The notes under the pieces: model-generated
Told to the model about the DNA's origin: nothing
Seen by the model: the letters and a program-made list of their open reading frames with translations, nothing else
The model's database searches: none
Assembly (NCBI GenBank): GCA_965200435.1
Contig: OZ241337.1
Span: 2,549,254-2,613,253, forward strand
Source of the DNA: Bin75 sp965200435
GTDB lineage: Bacteria; Nitrospirota; Nitrospiria; Nitrospirales; UBA8639
Reading direction: 5' to 3'
Length of the DNA: 64,000 nucleotides
Made by a program: the position numbers and the translations under genes
Shown here: piece by piece, positions 51,884 to 62,397 of the stretch
Numbering within the stretch: the first letter of the stretch is position 1
Layout of the letters: every line of letters starts with the position of its first letter

Positions 51884-53089
51884 TTAAACGTTGTTCAAAA
51901 TATGACCTAGTTTGCTCTTTTTGGTTCGAAGATAATGGACGTTCGTTTCCTGGGGGTCGATTTCAATGGGGACGCGTTCGACGACCGTCAGACCATATCC
52001 TTCAATCCCCACGATCTTTCGTGGATTATTCGTCATGAGACGGATCTGCCGGAGTCCCAAACTGACTAAAATCTGTGCGCCGATGCCGTAATCCCGCAAG
52101 TCAGGTTTAAACCCTAACTTGAGATTTGCCTCGACGGTATCGCTGCCCTGGTCCTGAAGATGGTAGGCTTTTATTTTATTCAGCAATCCGATGCCCCGTC
52201 CCTCCTGATTCAAATACAACAGAGCGCCTTTGCCTTCTTTTTCAATGACCGCCATGGCACGATGGAGCTGATCGCGACAGTCGCATCGCAAGGACCCGAA
52301 GACGTCCGAAGTGAGACAGCCGGAATGCACCCGGACGAGTGTGGGCGATTCATCGATATGCCCCTTGACCAGAGCCATGTGTGTTCCGCTGTCCAACTCA
52401 TTCTCGAAGACCCAGGCCTCGAAATTTCCGAATATTGTCGGCAGTTCCGCTTTTGCGGATTTCCTGACGAAAGTCTCACGTGACAGCCGGTATTGAATGA
52501 GATCCTTAATGGTAATGAGCTTGACGGCGTGTCTTTTGGCAAATTCCACAAGATCGGGCACCCGTGCCATGGTTCCATCGTCATTCATGATTTCACAAAT
52601 GACCCCTGCCGGATACCTGCCGGCCATGCGCGCCAGATCGACTGAGCCTTCTGTTTGGCCTGCCCGCTTAAGCACTCCTCCATTATGAGCCCGAAGGGGG
52701 AAAATGTGACCCGGTTTCGTGAAATCAGATGGCTTGCAGGAGAGATCGACGGCCATGCGAATCGTGGTCGCCCGGTCGGCTGCCGAAATCCCTGTGGTCA
52801 CGTCTCTCGCGGCATCGATAGACACGGTAAAGGCAGTGCCGAACGGCGCGGTATTGTCCGCTGTCTGAGGATGCAAATTGAGTTGTTCGGCCCTGTCAGA
52901 GGTAAGGGTCAGACAGATAAGGCCTCGGGCGTGTTTGGCCATGAAATTGATCGCTTCCGGAGTGACAGATTCTGCAGCCATCACCAGGTCACCCTCGTTC
53001 TCTCGATCCTCGTCGTCGATCAGGACGACGAATTTCCCGGCACGAATATCCTCAAGGGCTTCGTCAATGGTATTAAAGACCGGCGTCAT
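51884..53089 (-). CDS. ribBA: Bifunctional DHBP synthase / GTP cyclohydrolase II
   Basis: About 401 residues from ATG 53089; a TTG at 53107 is possible. The N-terminal RibB domain has VVLIDDEDRENEGDLVMAAESV and RAHNGGVLKRAGQTEGSVDLARMAG. The C-terminal RibA domain has the zinc Cys set in VHSGCLTSDVFGSLRCDCRDQL and NQEGRGIGLLNKIKAYHLQDQG. Supplies both precursors of the lumazine made by RibH. Three hairpins lie in the ~280 bases upstream. Confidence 0.95.
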   Translation of the reverse strand: MTPVFNTIDEALEDIRAGKFVVLIDDEDRENEGDLVMAAESVTPEAINFMAKHARGLICLTLTSDRAEQLNLHPQTADNTAPFGTAFTVSIDAARDVTTGISAADRATTIRMAVDLSCKPSDFTKPGHIFPLRAHNGGVLKRAGQTEGSVDLARMAGRYPAGVICEIMNDDGTMARVPDLVEFAKRHAVKLITIKDLIQYRLSRETFVRKSAKAELPTIFGNFEAWVFENELDSGTHMALVKGHIDESPTLVRVHSGCLTSDVFGSLRCDCRDQLHRAMAVIEKEGKGALLYLNQEGRGIGLLNKIKAYHLQDQGSDTVEANLKLGFKPDLRDYGIGAQILVSLGLRQIRLMTNNPRKIVGIEGYGLTVVERVPIEIDPQETNVHYLRTKKSKLGHILNNV

Positions 53090-53145
53090 GGATGTACCAT
53101 TTGCCAAATGTGATGAAGAAGAAGCACCCGTTTCCCATTGGGATT

Positions 53146-53278
53146 CGAGGGATTTTTTGCTTCCCTCGCCATTGATAGACCATCCTAAGGCAGCATCTTG
53201 GCGTCAGGTTCCTGCACCGCATCAGCAGGAGCCTGACCGCTTGGCTTCCGGACTCCCCCTCAAGTCTCCTCAAGGGGG
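53146..53278 (-). promoter_or_regulatory. Structured leader upstream of ribBA
   Basis: Three stem-loops: CCCCCT/AGGGGG (53255-53278), a long GTCAGG-TCCTGC/GCAGGA-CCTGAC stem with one bulge per side (53203-53237), and CGAGGGA/TCCCTCG (53146-53168). The first may end narK transcription. The conserved FMN-riboswitch segments could not be found, so regulation is undecided. Confidence 0.4.
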
Positions 53279-53392
53279 AAGTGGGAATGATAAATCTTGT
53301 TCTCCTGGATTCAGCAAACCTCTAGTTTTATATGGGGTTTTTACTCGCCTTGTCAATGGAAAGTATGCGAGGCGCAACCTGCAAGAGCGGAA

Positions 53393-54607
53393 TCACGAAA
53401 TTTTTTCTTTGATTGAAAGCGACAAGGAGCGTTGAATGTAGATCACGCTGGCCGTAGCAATTCCCGTGAGGATGACAAAGACGACAAATCCACTTGCGTA
53501 CGTTCCGGTCATGTCCTTTAACAGACCAAACCAGAAGGGGAGAAAGAACCCGCCGAGACCACCAGCTGCTCCGATAAATCCCGAAGCCGTCCCCATCATG
53601 GTCTGATAGCGCAGCGACGCTACCTGAAACACAACCCCGTTGCCGAACCCCAAGAGAAGCAAGGTCGTCACGGTTAAGGGGAAAGCCCAGAATGGAGGCG
53701 GCAACCATGCCAGTAGCACACATAGTCCCCCGATAGCGGGAAATCCCACCTGAAGCAGATTGATTCCTCCAATCCGGTCGGCCCAGTGGCCTCCGACCGG
53801 TCTTGCGGCACTGCCCGCAAACCCGCACAACGCTGTCAAGGTTCCGGCAGCAACCATATCCAGACCATATTGATCATGAAAGAAAATAGGCAAAAAACTC
53901 GAAAATCCGACGAATCCACCGAAGGTCACCCCATAGACAAAACACAACCACTGCATGAATCGTTCCCGGAGAACCATGCGAAACGAAGCGGCCAAACTCT
54001 TTCCCGGTTGGTTTTGCAAAGGCGGCTCATGGACGAACAACGAAAACATTATCGCCGCGAGCAGAACCGGTCCAATCATCAGGCCAAAAACCCCATGCCA
54101 GCCGACATGGGCGGCAAGACGCGGGGCAAAAAATGTTGCCAGGAGCACCCCACTGTTGCCGGTCGCGGCGATGCCCATGGCCAGCCCTTGATGCTGCGAC
54201 GGATAGGCGCGGCTCGCAACGGGAAGCGCCACGGCAAAACTCGCACCAGCTGCTCCCAGCAATAGTCCGATCCCGAACATTTGGGCATAACTTTGACCGA
54301 ACAGCCACCCCAAGGCCAAAGCCACCACTTCGATCCAGAGAATGCCCAGGCCTACACGTTTCGCGCCGAACTGATCGGTGAACGGGCCGACGACAATGCG
54401 CAACAGGGCTCCGCCTAGTAAGGGAATGGCAACCAATATCCCTTTCTGAGTGGCCCCTAAGGCGAACTCCTCGGCAATGGCAATGCCCAATGCACCGATC
54501 AGAAGCCAGACAACGAAGCTCATCTCGAAGTGCAGCCAAGCTCCTGCCAAAGAAGGCCAGTGGCCGCTTTTGAGAGCATGCTTCAGTATCTGCGGGTTCA
54601 TGGACAA
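53393..54607 (-). CDS. NarK-type nitrate/nitrite transporter (MFS)
   Basis: 404 residues with about twelve membrane helices. The nitrate-signature segment AGASFAVALPVASRAYPSQHQGLAMGIAATGNSG (~120-155) and a second GFGNGVVFQVASLRY with GAAGGLGGFFLPF are typical of the NNP/NarK branch of the major facilitator superfamily. Direction (nitrate import, nitrite export or exchange) cannot be read from sequence. It fits a nitrite-oxidising or nitrate-using organism. It is divergent from rpoH. Confidence 0.85.
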   Translation of the reverse strand: MSMNPQILKHALKSGHWPSLAGAWLHFEMSFVVWLLIGALGIAIAEEFALGATQKGILVAIPLLGGALLRIVVGPFTDQFGAKRVGLGILWIEVVALALGWLFGQSYAQMFGIGLLLGAAGASFAVALPVASRAYPSQHQGLAMGIAATGNSGVLLATFFAPRLAAHVGWHGVFGLMIGPVLLAAIMFSLFVHEPPLQNQPGKSLAASFRMVLRERFMQWLCFVYGVTFGGFVGFSSFLPIFFHDQYGLDMVAAGTLTALCGFAGSAARPVGGHWADRIGGINLLQVGFPAIGGLCVLLAWLPPPFWAFPLTVTTLLLLGFGNGVVFQVASLRYQTMMGTASGFIGAAGGLGGFFLPFWFGLLKDMTGTYASGFVVFVILTGIATASVIYIQRSLSLSIKEKIS

Positions 54608-54916
54608 AAACGGATCGACACGATTGCACGAAGGAATCCGGGCACGCTATCTTTTTGAAAGACGAGCATATTCTGATGATAGAACGACTATAGAGCACAG
54701 AAATGAACGACTGCAATCGAAGTCTGCTTTTGTGATTCCCCTTCTCACGGTTTATAATTTTACAACGATGACGCGACCTGACTTTGAACGCAAGATTGCC
54801 ATACCATGACCGCTCCCTTTCCTGCCTCCTGACAAAAGAGGGAAAAAATAATGCAATGAGGCATGTTCCTGCGTAGTCCGCGGTGCTGTGCTGCAAATGC
54901 TGAGATCGAACACCTG
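54608..54916. promoter_or_regulatory. Divergent promoter region narK / rpoH
   Basis: About 310 bases without a gene between the outward-facing narK and rpoH genes. AT-rich in the middle (TTTATAATTTTACAA near 54750). It should contain both promoters; no clear operator was identified. Confidence 0.4.
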
Positions 54917-55930
54917 ATGCCTGCTTCTCATCAAGACGAGAGCCGACTCGAAGAGAATGACGTTTCTGCGCCTGTCGAGGCTGAATTCTTATTTGACCCC
55001 GAGGATAACGAAGATCTTTCCGGTGACGTTGCCGGATCCAATGATGAATGCCAATCGAAGCAACCCGAGACAACGGATCTCGTTCCCACCACGGCATTGG
55101 ACCGTTACCTCGTCGAGGTCCGTCGCTACCCCTTTCTATCCAAAAATGAAGAAGTACAGCTTTTTCATGAATACCGGGTGCAAGGCAGCCGGGAGGCGGC
55201 TGTCAAGCTGATCCTGTCCAATCTTCGCGTGTCGGTCGCCATCGCCAAGGAATATGCGTATGCCGGCGCCGATCAGATGGATCTCATCCAGGAAGGAAAC
55301 GTCGGCCTGATGCAGGCCATGAAAAAATTTGACGTGTCGCGCAACGTCCGCTTCTACGCGTATGCCGCCTGGTGGGTCAGGGCCTATATCCTCCGGTATC
55401 TGTTACAGTCGCATCGTCTCGTAAAGATCGGCACAACCCAGGAACAGCGAAAACTTTTCTATAACCTGAAAAAAGAAAAGGCCAGGCTTGAACGGGAAGG
55501 ATTCGTCCCGGATGCCAAACTTATTGCCGACCGTCTTCAGGTACGGGAACGGGACGTGCTGGAAATGGACCAGCGACTCGGCAGTTGGGAACTTTCCCTC
55601 GATCAACCCATCGGCAAAGACCAGGAGGAAGGGACCTTTCTTGATTTACTCCCCGCCCCTGCCCCTCGAGTGGACGAGGCCGTCGCTCATAAGGAACTGA
55701 AGCTGTTATTCCGGAAAAAACTTGGGGAGTTTTCAAAGACCCTCGACGAACGCGATGAAGATATCCTACGGAACCGGCTGTTATCGGAAACGCCATTGAC
55801 ACTTGAGGAAATCGGCCGGAAGTATTCGATTACGAAGGAACGATCTCGACAGTTGGAGGCCAGAATCATTAAACGATTACGTGACTTTATGAAGACCGAA
55901 TTCAAGGATTTTGAAGCGTTGCGAGGCTAA
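54917..55930 (+). CDS. rpoH: RNA polymerase sigma-32 (RpoH-like) factor
   Basis: 337 residues from ATG 54917. Sigma-70 regions 1.2-2 (LDRYLVEVRRYPFLSKNEEVQL, LILSNLRVSVAIAKEYAYAGADQMDLIQEGNVGLMQAMKKFDVSRNVRFYAYAAWWVRAYIL) are followed by the RpoH box QRKLFYNLKK (~177-186). Region 4 (LTLEEIGRKYSITKERSRQLEARIIKRLR) ends the chain. The RpoH box identifies it as heat-shock sigma. It has an unusual acidic ~55-residue N-terminal extension. groES-groEL follow directly. Confidence 0.9.
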   Translation: MPASHQDESRLEENDVSAPVEAEFLFDPEDNEDLSGDVAGSNDECQSKQPETTDLVPTTALDRYLVEVRRYPFLSKNEEVQLFHEYRVQGSREAAVKLILSNLRVSVAIAKEYAYAGADQMDLIQEGNVGLMQAMKKFDVSRNVRFYAYAAWWVRAYILRYLLQSHRLVKIGTTQEQRKLFYNLKKEKARLEREGFVPDAKLIADRLQVRERDVLEMDQRLGSWELSLDQPIGKDQEEGTFLDLLPAPAPRVDEAVAHKELKLLFRKKLGEFSKTLDERDEDILRNRLLSETPLTLEEIGRKYSITKERSRQLEARIIKRLRDFMKTEFKDFEALRG

Positions 55931-55990
55931 TCCCGTTTCCCGCTATCTCCGATCCACATTTTTTTATTTTTGAGGCCTTGACTTTCACCA

Positions 55991-56007
55991 AACAGGTTTT
56001 ACCTGTT
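55991..56007 (+). promoter_or_regulatory. Perfect palindrome upstream of groES
   Basis: AACAGGT-TTT-ACCTGTT, a 7-bp inverted repeat with a 3-base spacer, ~100 bases before groES and ~60 after rpoH. It could be an operator or a small hairpin. It is not a CIRCE element (TTAGCACTC repeats are absent). Confidence 0.5.
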
Positions 56008-56108
56008 CAACAGACTACTGCATGAAGTCCTCGTGATTTTTTAAAGAAAATCATACCATTACCACACATCGAGAGCTGAGACTTTTAACCAAAGGAGGAA
56101 GTTGTCAC

Positions 56109-56423
56109 ATGGCCACACAAACCAAGGAAAAAGCAGAAAGCAAGGGAACGGCAGCCAAAGGATTTTTACCTCTTGGCGATCGCATCTTTGTGACGTATAC
56201 GGAGGAACTCGAACGCACGGCCGGAGGCATTTACGTGCCAGACTCCGCCAGGGAAAAACCCCAGCGGGGAACAGTTGAAGGGGTTGGGAAAGATGTCCGG
56301 ACCCTGAAAGTCGGCGATCAAGTCCTGTTCGACAAGTATTCCGGAACCAAAATCAGAATCGAAAACGATGATTGCCTGATCCTGAAAGAAGAAGACATCC
56401 TGGGAATTTTCGTCGACTCCTAA
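56109..56423 (+). CDS. groES: Co-chaperonin GroES
   Basis: 104 residues, slightly longer than usual owing to a ~17-residue charged N-terminal extension (MATQTKEKAESKGTAAKG). FLPLGDRIFVTYTEELERTAGGIYVPDSAREKPQRGTVEGVGK is the conserved core with the mobile loop; DCLILKEEDILGIF ends it. AAAGGAGGAAG precedes the start. It caps the GroEL ring. Confidence 0.97.
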   Translation: MATQTKEKAESKGTAAKGFLPLGDRIFVTYTEELERTAGGIYVPDSAREKPQRGTVEGVGKDVRTLKVGDQVLFDKYSGTKIRIENDDCLILKEEDILGIFVDS

Positions 56424-56477
56424 TGCAATCACGAAGAAAAAACATAAAGCCAGGCTTTAATTTTATGGAGGAACATT

Positions 56478-58115
<1,638 letters not shown>

Positions 58116-58183
58116 GAAGGCCAACGTATTTCGATGGGCCATGTCACGGCATGACACGAAATGCCAAGAGATGGCGGACTTGC

Positions 58184-58226
58184 CAAAATTAAAGGCCCGG
58201 GGGATGTTCCTCCGGGCCTTTAATTT
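58184..58226. terminator. Bidirectional terminator after groEL
   Basis: AAAATTAAAGGCCCGG and CCGGGCCTTTAATTTT pair perfectly around a 12-base loop region, with A and T runs on the two sides. It should end groESL transcription and also the minus-strand genes coming from the right. Confidence 0.88.
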
Positions 58227-58389
58227 TGCATCAATGATGCTTGCCTGTCATCGGGTCTCTACAGATTGACAACATCCACCCTGTTCGAGGGTAAGCGTTG
58301 GGAATAACCGAGGGGGCAAGGCAGGTTCTCTGGTCACCCGGGACAACTAGTGGGGCATGAGAGTGATCGTTCGCTTCTGCTCACCATCC

Positions 58390-59121
58390 TTACAGAGGAG
58401 GGGTAAAAGAAGATCTGCTTGACGTTCGTGATCGGAGAATCGCTTCTCCCATCACCAGGTCTTCCGGCCTGGTCACCTTGATGTTGTCTGGACTTCCATT
58501 GACGATGGCCACTCGATGCCCAATCCGCTCGACCAGAAACGCGTCATCCGTTGCTTCCACGTCCGCCTCTTGACTCGAACGGTGTGCGTCCCGCACCAAC
58601 TCGACATCAAAGGCTTGCGGTGTCTGGGCCAACCAGAGCCGCTGTCGGTCAAAGGTGGCATCGATCATCCCGTCCGGTGCCACCCGCTTCACCGTATCGT
58701 GGAGAGGAATCGCCACAATCGCCGCCCCATGAGTTCTGGAACCTGCAACCACGTCTTCAACCATCTTGGCCGTCACGAACGGCCGCACGGCATCATGAAC
58801 CACGACGGTCGTCGTCCGTGCATCGACGGCCTGTAACCCGTTCCATACCGAATCCTGTCGCCGTGCTCCGCCGGCAATGACCCCGCTGATTTTGGAAAAG
58901 GCAAACGGCGGAAGAAACTCGTCTTGACAAGATGTCACGGCAGCCCGGGGAACGACCACGACGATTTCAGCAATCGTTTGACTCGATTCGAACACCCGAA
59001 GGGCATGGACAAAAAGCGGAACGTCGCCCAAGTGAAGAAATTGTTTAGGAGTCTCGGTCCCCATTCGAGTCCCGAACCCTCCGGCCGGTATGACCGCAGC
59101 AACCCACTCATCCACGGGCAA
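58390..59121 (-). CDS. ispD: 2-C-methyl-D-erythritol 4-phosphate cytidylyltransferase
   Basis: 243 residues; MEP isoprenoid pathway. The nucleotide loop is PAGGFGTRMGTETPKQFLHLGDVPLF near the N-terminus; VVHDAVRPFVTAKMVEDVV and AQTPQAFDVELV are the family marks. The start overlaps the PIN-TRAM gene by 14 bases. Confidence 0.95.
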   Translation of the reverse strand: MPVDEWVAAVIPAGGFGTRMGTETPKQFLHLGDVPLFVHALRVFESSQTIAEIVVVVPRAAVTSCQDEFLPPFAFSKISGVIAGGARRQDSVWNGLQAVDARTTTVVVHDAVRPFVTAKMVEDVVAGSRTHGAAIVAIPLHDTVKRVAPDGMIDATFDRQRLWLAQTPQAFDVELVRDAHRSSQEADVEATDDAFLVERIGHRVAIVNGSPDNIKVTRPEDLVMGEAILRSRTSSRSSFTPPL

Positions 59122-60133
59122 AACTCACCAGATCCCGATCAACTTCTTCCCGCAGGCGGGTAAAAATCATCCGGCCTGCACTTGTCTGCAGGATACTTGT
59201 GACAATCACGTCCACGTTCTTGCCAATACAACGTTTGGCATTATCGACGACAATCATCGTCCCGTCATCCAAATACGCCACGCCCTGCCCTGTTTCTTTG
59301 CCTTCTTTCAACACGAAAACCCGCATCGTTTCACCGGGCAGGACGACCGGCTTGAGCGCGTTGGACAATTCGTTGATGTTCAGCACATGCACACCTTGTA
59401 ATTCGGCGACCTTGTTCAGATTCAAATCATTGGTCAGAATTTTGGCACCCAGCTTCTTGCCCAGTTCCACCAACTTGGCGTCCACTTCCTTGATATTGGG
59501 GAAATCGTCTTCGATGATTTCCACCACCATGTCAACGTTCTTTTGAATGTGCTTGAGAATGTCGAGCCCCCGACGACCGCGCGCGCGTTTCAACGAATCG
59601 GCGGAATCCGAAATATGCTGCAATTCCTGCAAAATGAATTGAGGGATGATAAATTCTCCCTCCATGAAACCAGTTTCACTCAGGTCGGCGATGCGTCCGT
59701 CGATGATCACACTCGTATCCAGGAGTTTGGGCGTACGAAACCGTCCCGTAGGCTTTAACGCAGCAGCGACTCTGTCGTCTCCGTCGCCCTCCCTGCCATA
59801 GCGGGCACCCATCGTAAGTCCGAGATACGGAAAGATCAAAAGCGTGGCGAACGTGGCCCATTGAATGATCGGATGTGGACCCAGGAAGAACGTCAGAAAA
59901 AGCAACATCCCCGAAAGAACCAATCCCAGGCTGAACCCGATGCCGCCATATACGAGAGGAAGGGCAGGGAGACGGTCCATGAAGGTCATCTCCACGAACA
60001 CCAGCATTCCACTGAGCAAGGCTGCGAATCCGGCACTGGCTACCGTATAAAAGAGCTGTCCGCCTCCCGCAAGGTATCCGACCGTGAGGCCAAACAGAAT
60101 GCTGATGACAAGAAATCCCGCTCGCAGAGCCAT
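59108..60133 (-). CDS. PIN and TRAM domain membrane protein (YacL-like)
   Basis: 341 residues from ATG 60133. Four N-terminal membrane helices (~1-120) are followed by a PIN nuclease domain (KLLDTSVIIDGRIADLSETGFMEGEFIIPQFILQELQHISDS, with acidic metal residues, and KILTNDLNLNKVAELQGV). A TRAM domain (VVLPGETMRVFVLKEGKETGQGVAYLDDGTMIVVDNA) ends it. It is the usual neighbour of ispD in many bacteria; RNA processing is inferred. Confidence 0.9.
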   Translation of the reverse strand: MALRAGFLVISILFGLTVGYLAGGGQLFYTVASAGFAALLSGMLVFVEMTFMDRLPALPLVYGGIGFSLGLVLSGMLLFLTFFLGPHPIIQWATFATLLIFPYLGLTMGARYGREGDGDDRVAAALKPTGRFRTPKLLDTSVIIDGRIADLSETGFMEGEFIIPQFILQELQHISDSADSLKRARGRRGLDILKHIQKNVDMVVEIIEDDFPNIKEVDAKLVELGKKLGAKILTNDLNLNKVAELQGVHVLNINELSNALKPVVLPGETMRVFVLKEGKETGQGVAYLDDGTMIVVDNAKRCIGKNVDVIVTSILQTSAGRMIFTRLREEVDRDLVSFARG

Positions 60134-60218
60134 GAACTCTCCTTCTGAGTGGTGCATGCCTGGACATGAATGAGACGCCTATTCCAGGCAGTGACTGCCT
60201 AAATAACTCAAAACAGTA

Positions 60219-61190
60219 TCAATCTCGACTCAAAAAATGTTCGACGGCTTCCACGTCGTCCTGGCTGCCGATGATCAGCGGAACGCACTGATGGGCCGTC
60301 TTGGGATGAATGGCGGAGATCCGTTCAACGCCCGTGCTACCCACTCCCCCGGCCTGTTCCACGACGAAACTCAACGGAGCGGCTTCATACATTAACCGGA
60401 GTTTTCCCTCGGGTTTCCTGACTTCACCGGGATACAGATACAGCCCGCCCTTCACGAGAATCCGATGCACATCCGCCACGAGACATCCCGAGTACCGGAA
60501 GGAATATGGCCGGCCGGTGTCTGCATCCTCGTCCTGAAAGTACGACACGATCTTTCTCACATCCTGAGACCACTTGGACTTGTTGCCTTGATTCACACTG
60601 CAAATTTTTCCGCGGGCCGGAATCTGCACGTTGGAAGCGGACAGAAAAAACTCACCCACCACGGGGTCAAGCGTAAACTGGTGAACACCCTCTCCACACG
60701 TATACACAAGAATGGTGCTAGCTCCATACAACAGATACCCTCCGGCCACCTGCTCACGCCCAGGCTTTAGAAAATGGCCGTTGGGATTTAAGCGATGAAT
60801 GGAAAAAATCGACCCGAGCGGAGCATTGACGTCGATATTTGAGGAGCCATCCAAAGGATCGAAAAACACAGCATATTTCCCCAACCCTTCGGCGGCAGCC
60901 ACGGAAAACGGTGCCGCCATTTCTTCGGATACCACGAGTTCCACGATCCCGCTATCATGAAAGGCTTCGACAAAAAGCTCGTTGGCACGGGCATCCATAT
61001 GCTGCACCTGTTCGCCATGGATGTTTCTCGTGTCGGTCACGCCGAGACTGTCGGTCAGGCCCGCCTCCCGCAGGTCCCGCGCAATCCGTTTCCCACCCGA
61101 AACAATCCGGTTCATGATGGTGGAGAACTCTTCCGTACCGTCAGGGTGTAAGCGCTGCCGTTCAAAAATATGGCGGGTAAGGGAGAGCAT
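60219..61190 (-). CDS. fbp: Fructose-1,6-bisphosphatase class 1
   Basis: 323 residues. The metal-binding acidic motifs are VVSEEMAAPF and VFFDPLDGSSNIDVNAPLGSIFSI, followed by YPGEVRKPEGKLRLMYEAAPLSFVVEQAGG. Gluconeogenesis or the Calvin/pentose routes use it. It lies ~85 bases upstream of the PIN-TRAM gene on the same strand. Confidence 0.96.
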   Translation of the reverse strand: MLSLTRHIFERQRLHPDGTEEFSTIMNRIVSGGKRIARDLREAGLTDSLGVTDTRNIHGEQVQHMDARANELFVEAFHDSGIVELVVSEEMAAPFSVAAAEGLGKYAVFFDPLDGSSNIDVNAPLGSIFSIHRLNPNGHFLKPGREQVAGGYLLYGASTILVYTCGEGVHQFTLDPVVGEFFLSASNVQIPARGKICSVNQGNKSKWSQDVRKIVSYFQDEDADTGRPYSFRYSGCLVADVHRILVKGGLYLYPGEVRKPEGKLRLMYEAAPLSFVVEQAGGVGSTGVERISAIHPKTAHQCVPLIIGSQDDVEAVEHFLSRD

Positions 61191-61244
61191 AACCGGATTC
61201 CGGGAATGGAGTCATTATAGGACCTTTGTTGAAAAAGTCGAGAA

Positions 61245-62018
61245 TCATTTCTGTGATGGAACCCATCCTGCAAGCACGGCCTTGACCGACCCGACAAGCA
61301 CACGGGCTTCCATCATGACGGGAATTCGCTCCGGCGTCGTGGACACCCACAGTCGGATATTGCCTTCATTCAAAAAAATTCCTCGAAACGGCATGATGGC
61401 CAACAGACGGATCGCTTCGACCTCACCCCAGGGGCCGCTGATGATCTCAATGGCTTCGATCTTGACCTCAACTTTGTAGTTTTTCCGGTCGTGATGAATA
61501 TCTAAAAATACCGAAGAGCCTGGTTCGAGATTTGGCATCGTGCGCAGAAAATAGATGCACGATAAGGGATCATGCGTGCCGGGAGGAATATCATGGACCG
61601 AGGGGATGCCATCTTTCAACACCGTGACTTGGTTGGCGACACGGTCGAAAGTCACGACAAACCGTTCATGGCGACTGCCCTCCTGACGTTGAAAGAGCAA
61701 ACGGTGGGGCAGCATGGTCCGAAGATCGACAAGCGAATCCACGTGGTTCCTAACGGGAAAAAAGACGGAAATGAAATCATTCGATCGAATCGTGGCAACC
61801 AGGCGCCGGGCAGGAAACCCGTCCGCAGCAACCAACTGTTCGGTTGACATGGTTGCATGCCCGGCAGGCATGCCCCATAAGGAAATGGCATACCGAAAAT
61901 CTTCATCCTCTTGGCCAGCCAGGGCAAACGGCAAAAGGACCACTCCCCACAGGCAGCCCAACAACAGGCTGCCTGCCCCAATCACGAGTCTTTTATATCG
62001 AATCAATCCGGCGCGCAT
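61245..62018 (-). CDS. DUF3108-type exported protein
   Basis: 257 residues from ATG 62018 (MRAGLIRYKRL). A signal or anchor helix (LVIGAGSLLLGCLWGVVLLPFALAG) is followed by a beta-rich domain: RYAISLWGMPAGHATMSTE, SNDFISVFFPVRNHVDSLVD and LWVSTTPERIPVMMEARVLVGSVKAVLAGW. This fits the DUF3108 family of periplasmic proteins with unknown function. The family B copy lies just upstream of its start. Confidence 0.75.
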   Translation of the reverse strand: MRAGLIRYKRLVIGAGSLLLGCLWGVVLLPFALAGQEDEDFRYAISLWGMPAGHATMSTEQLVAADGFPARRLVATIRSNDFISVFFPVRNHVDSLVDLRTMLPHRLLFQRQEGSRHERFVVTFDRVANQVTVLKDGIPSVHDIPPGTHDPLSCIYFLRTMPNLEPGSSVFLDIHHDRKNYKVEVKIEAIEIISGPWGEVEAIRLLAIMPFRGIFLNEGNIRLWVSTTPERIPVMMEARVLVGSVKAVLAGWVPSQK

Positions 62019-62082
62019 AAGTTTCTGTTGAGATTGTACACGACTTGGGCAAAACAGCCATATTTTTTGGTCATTTCTGTAT

Positions 62083-62319
62083 GTGTTCACTCATTCGTTG
62101 CCAGAATAAAAGGTACACTCCTCGCCTTCTTTTGTAGGCGCGCCATCCCTCGATGACAGATGTCAAGGGCAGGCGATGACACTTCTTTGAAAATGATCTC
62201 TCCAGGCCGCATAAGATGTGGCGGCTACAAAGACGGAGAGGCCAACCCTGTCTTCCCGATGACAACTGTCGGGCATGACCGCAGGAGGCAATGAACGGTG
62301 TCAACGAATGAGAGAACAT
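62083..62319 (+). repeat. Family B repeat, copy 2 (MITE-like, complete)
   Basis: 237 bases with inverted ends TGTTCACTCATTCGTTG and CAACGAATGAGAGAACA (one mismatch). The interior shares with copy 1 the words CTCGCCTTCTTTTGT, ATCCCTCGATGACAGATGTC, GGGCAGGCG and ACTGTCGGG. It carries the same CCCTCGA and CCCGA hairpins. No gene inside. It lies between phosphomannomutase and the DUF3108 gene. Confidence 0.85.
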
Positions 62320-62397
62320 CGACAATTCTGGAGCGTTGTTACATGGAACATAACAGTTCCAGCTAGGATCGTGACGAAAAAAACAGGCGTGCGGAGG

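Noticed and set aside
53108..53330. FMN riboswitch before ribBA
   Set aside because: The conserved aptamer segments (for example AGGGUGAAAUUCCC-like) could not be found.
55931..56108. CIRCE/HrcA operator before groES
   Set aside because: TTAGCACTC/GAGTGCTAA is absent; only a different palindrome is present.
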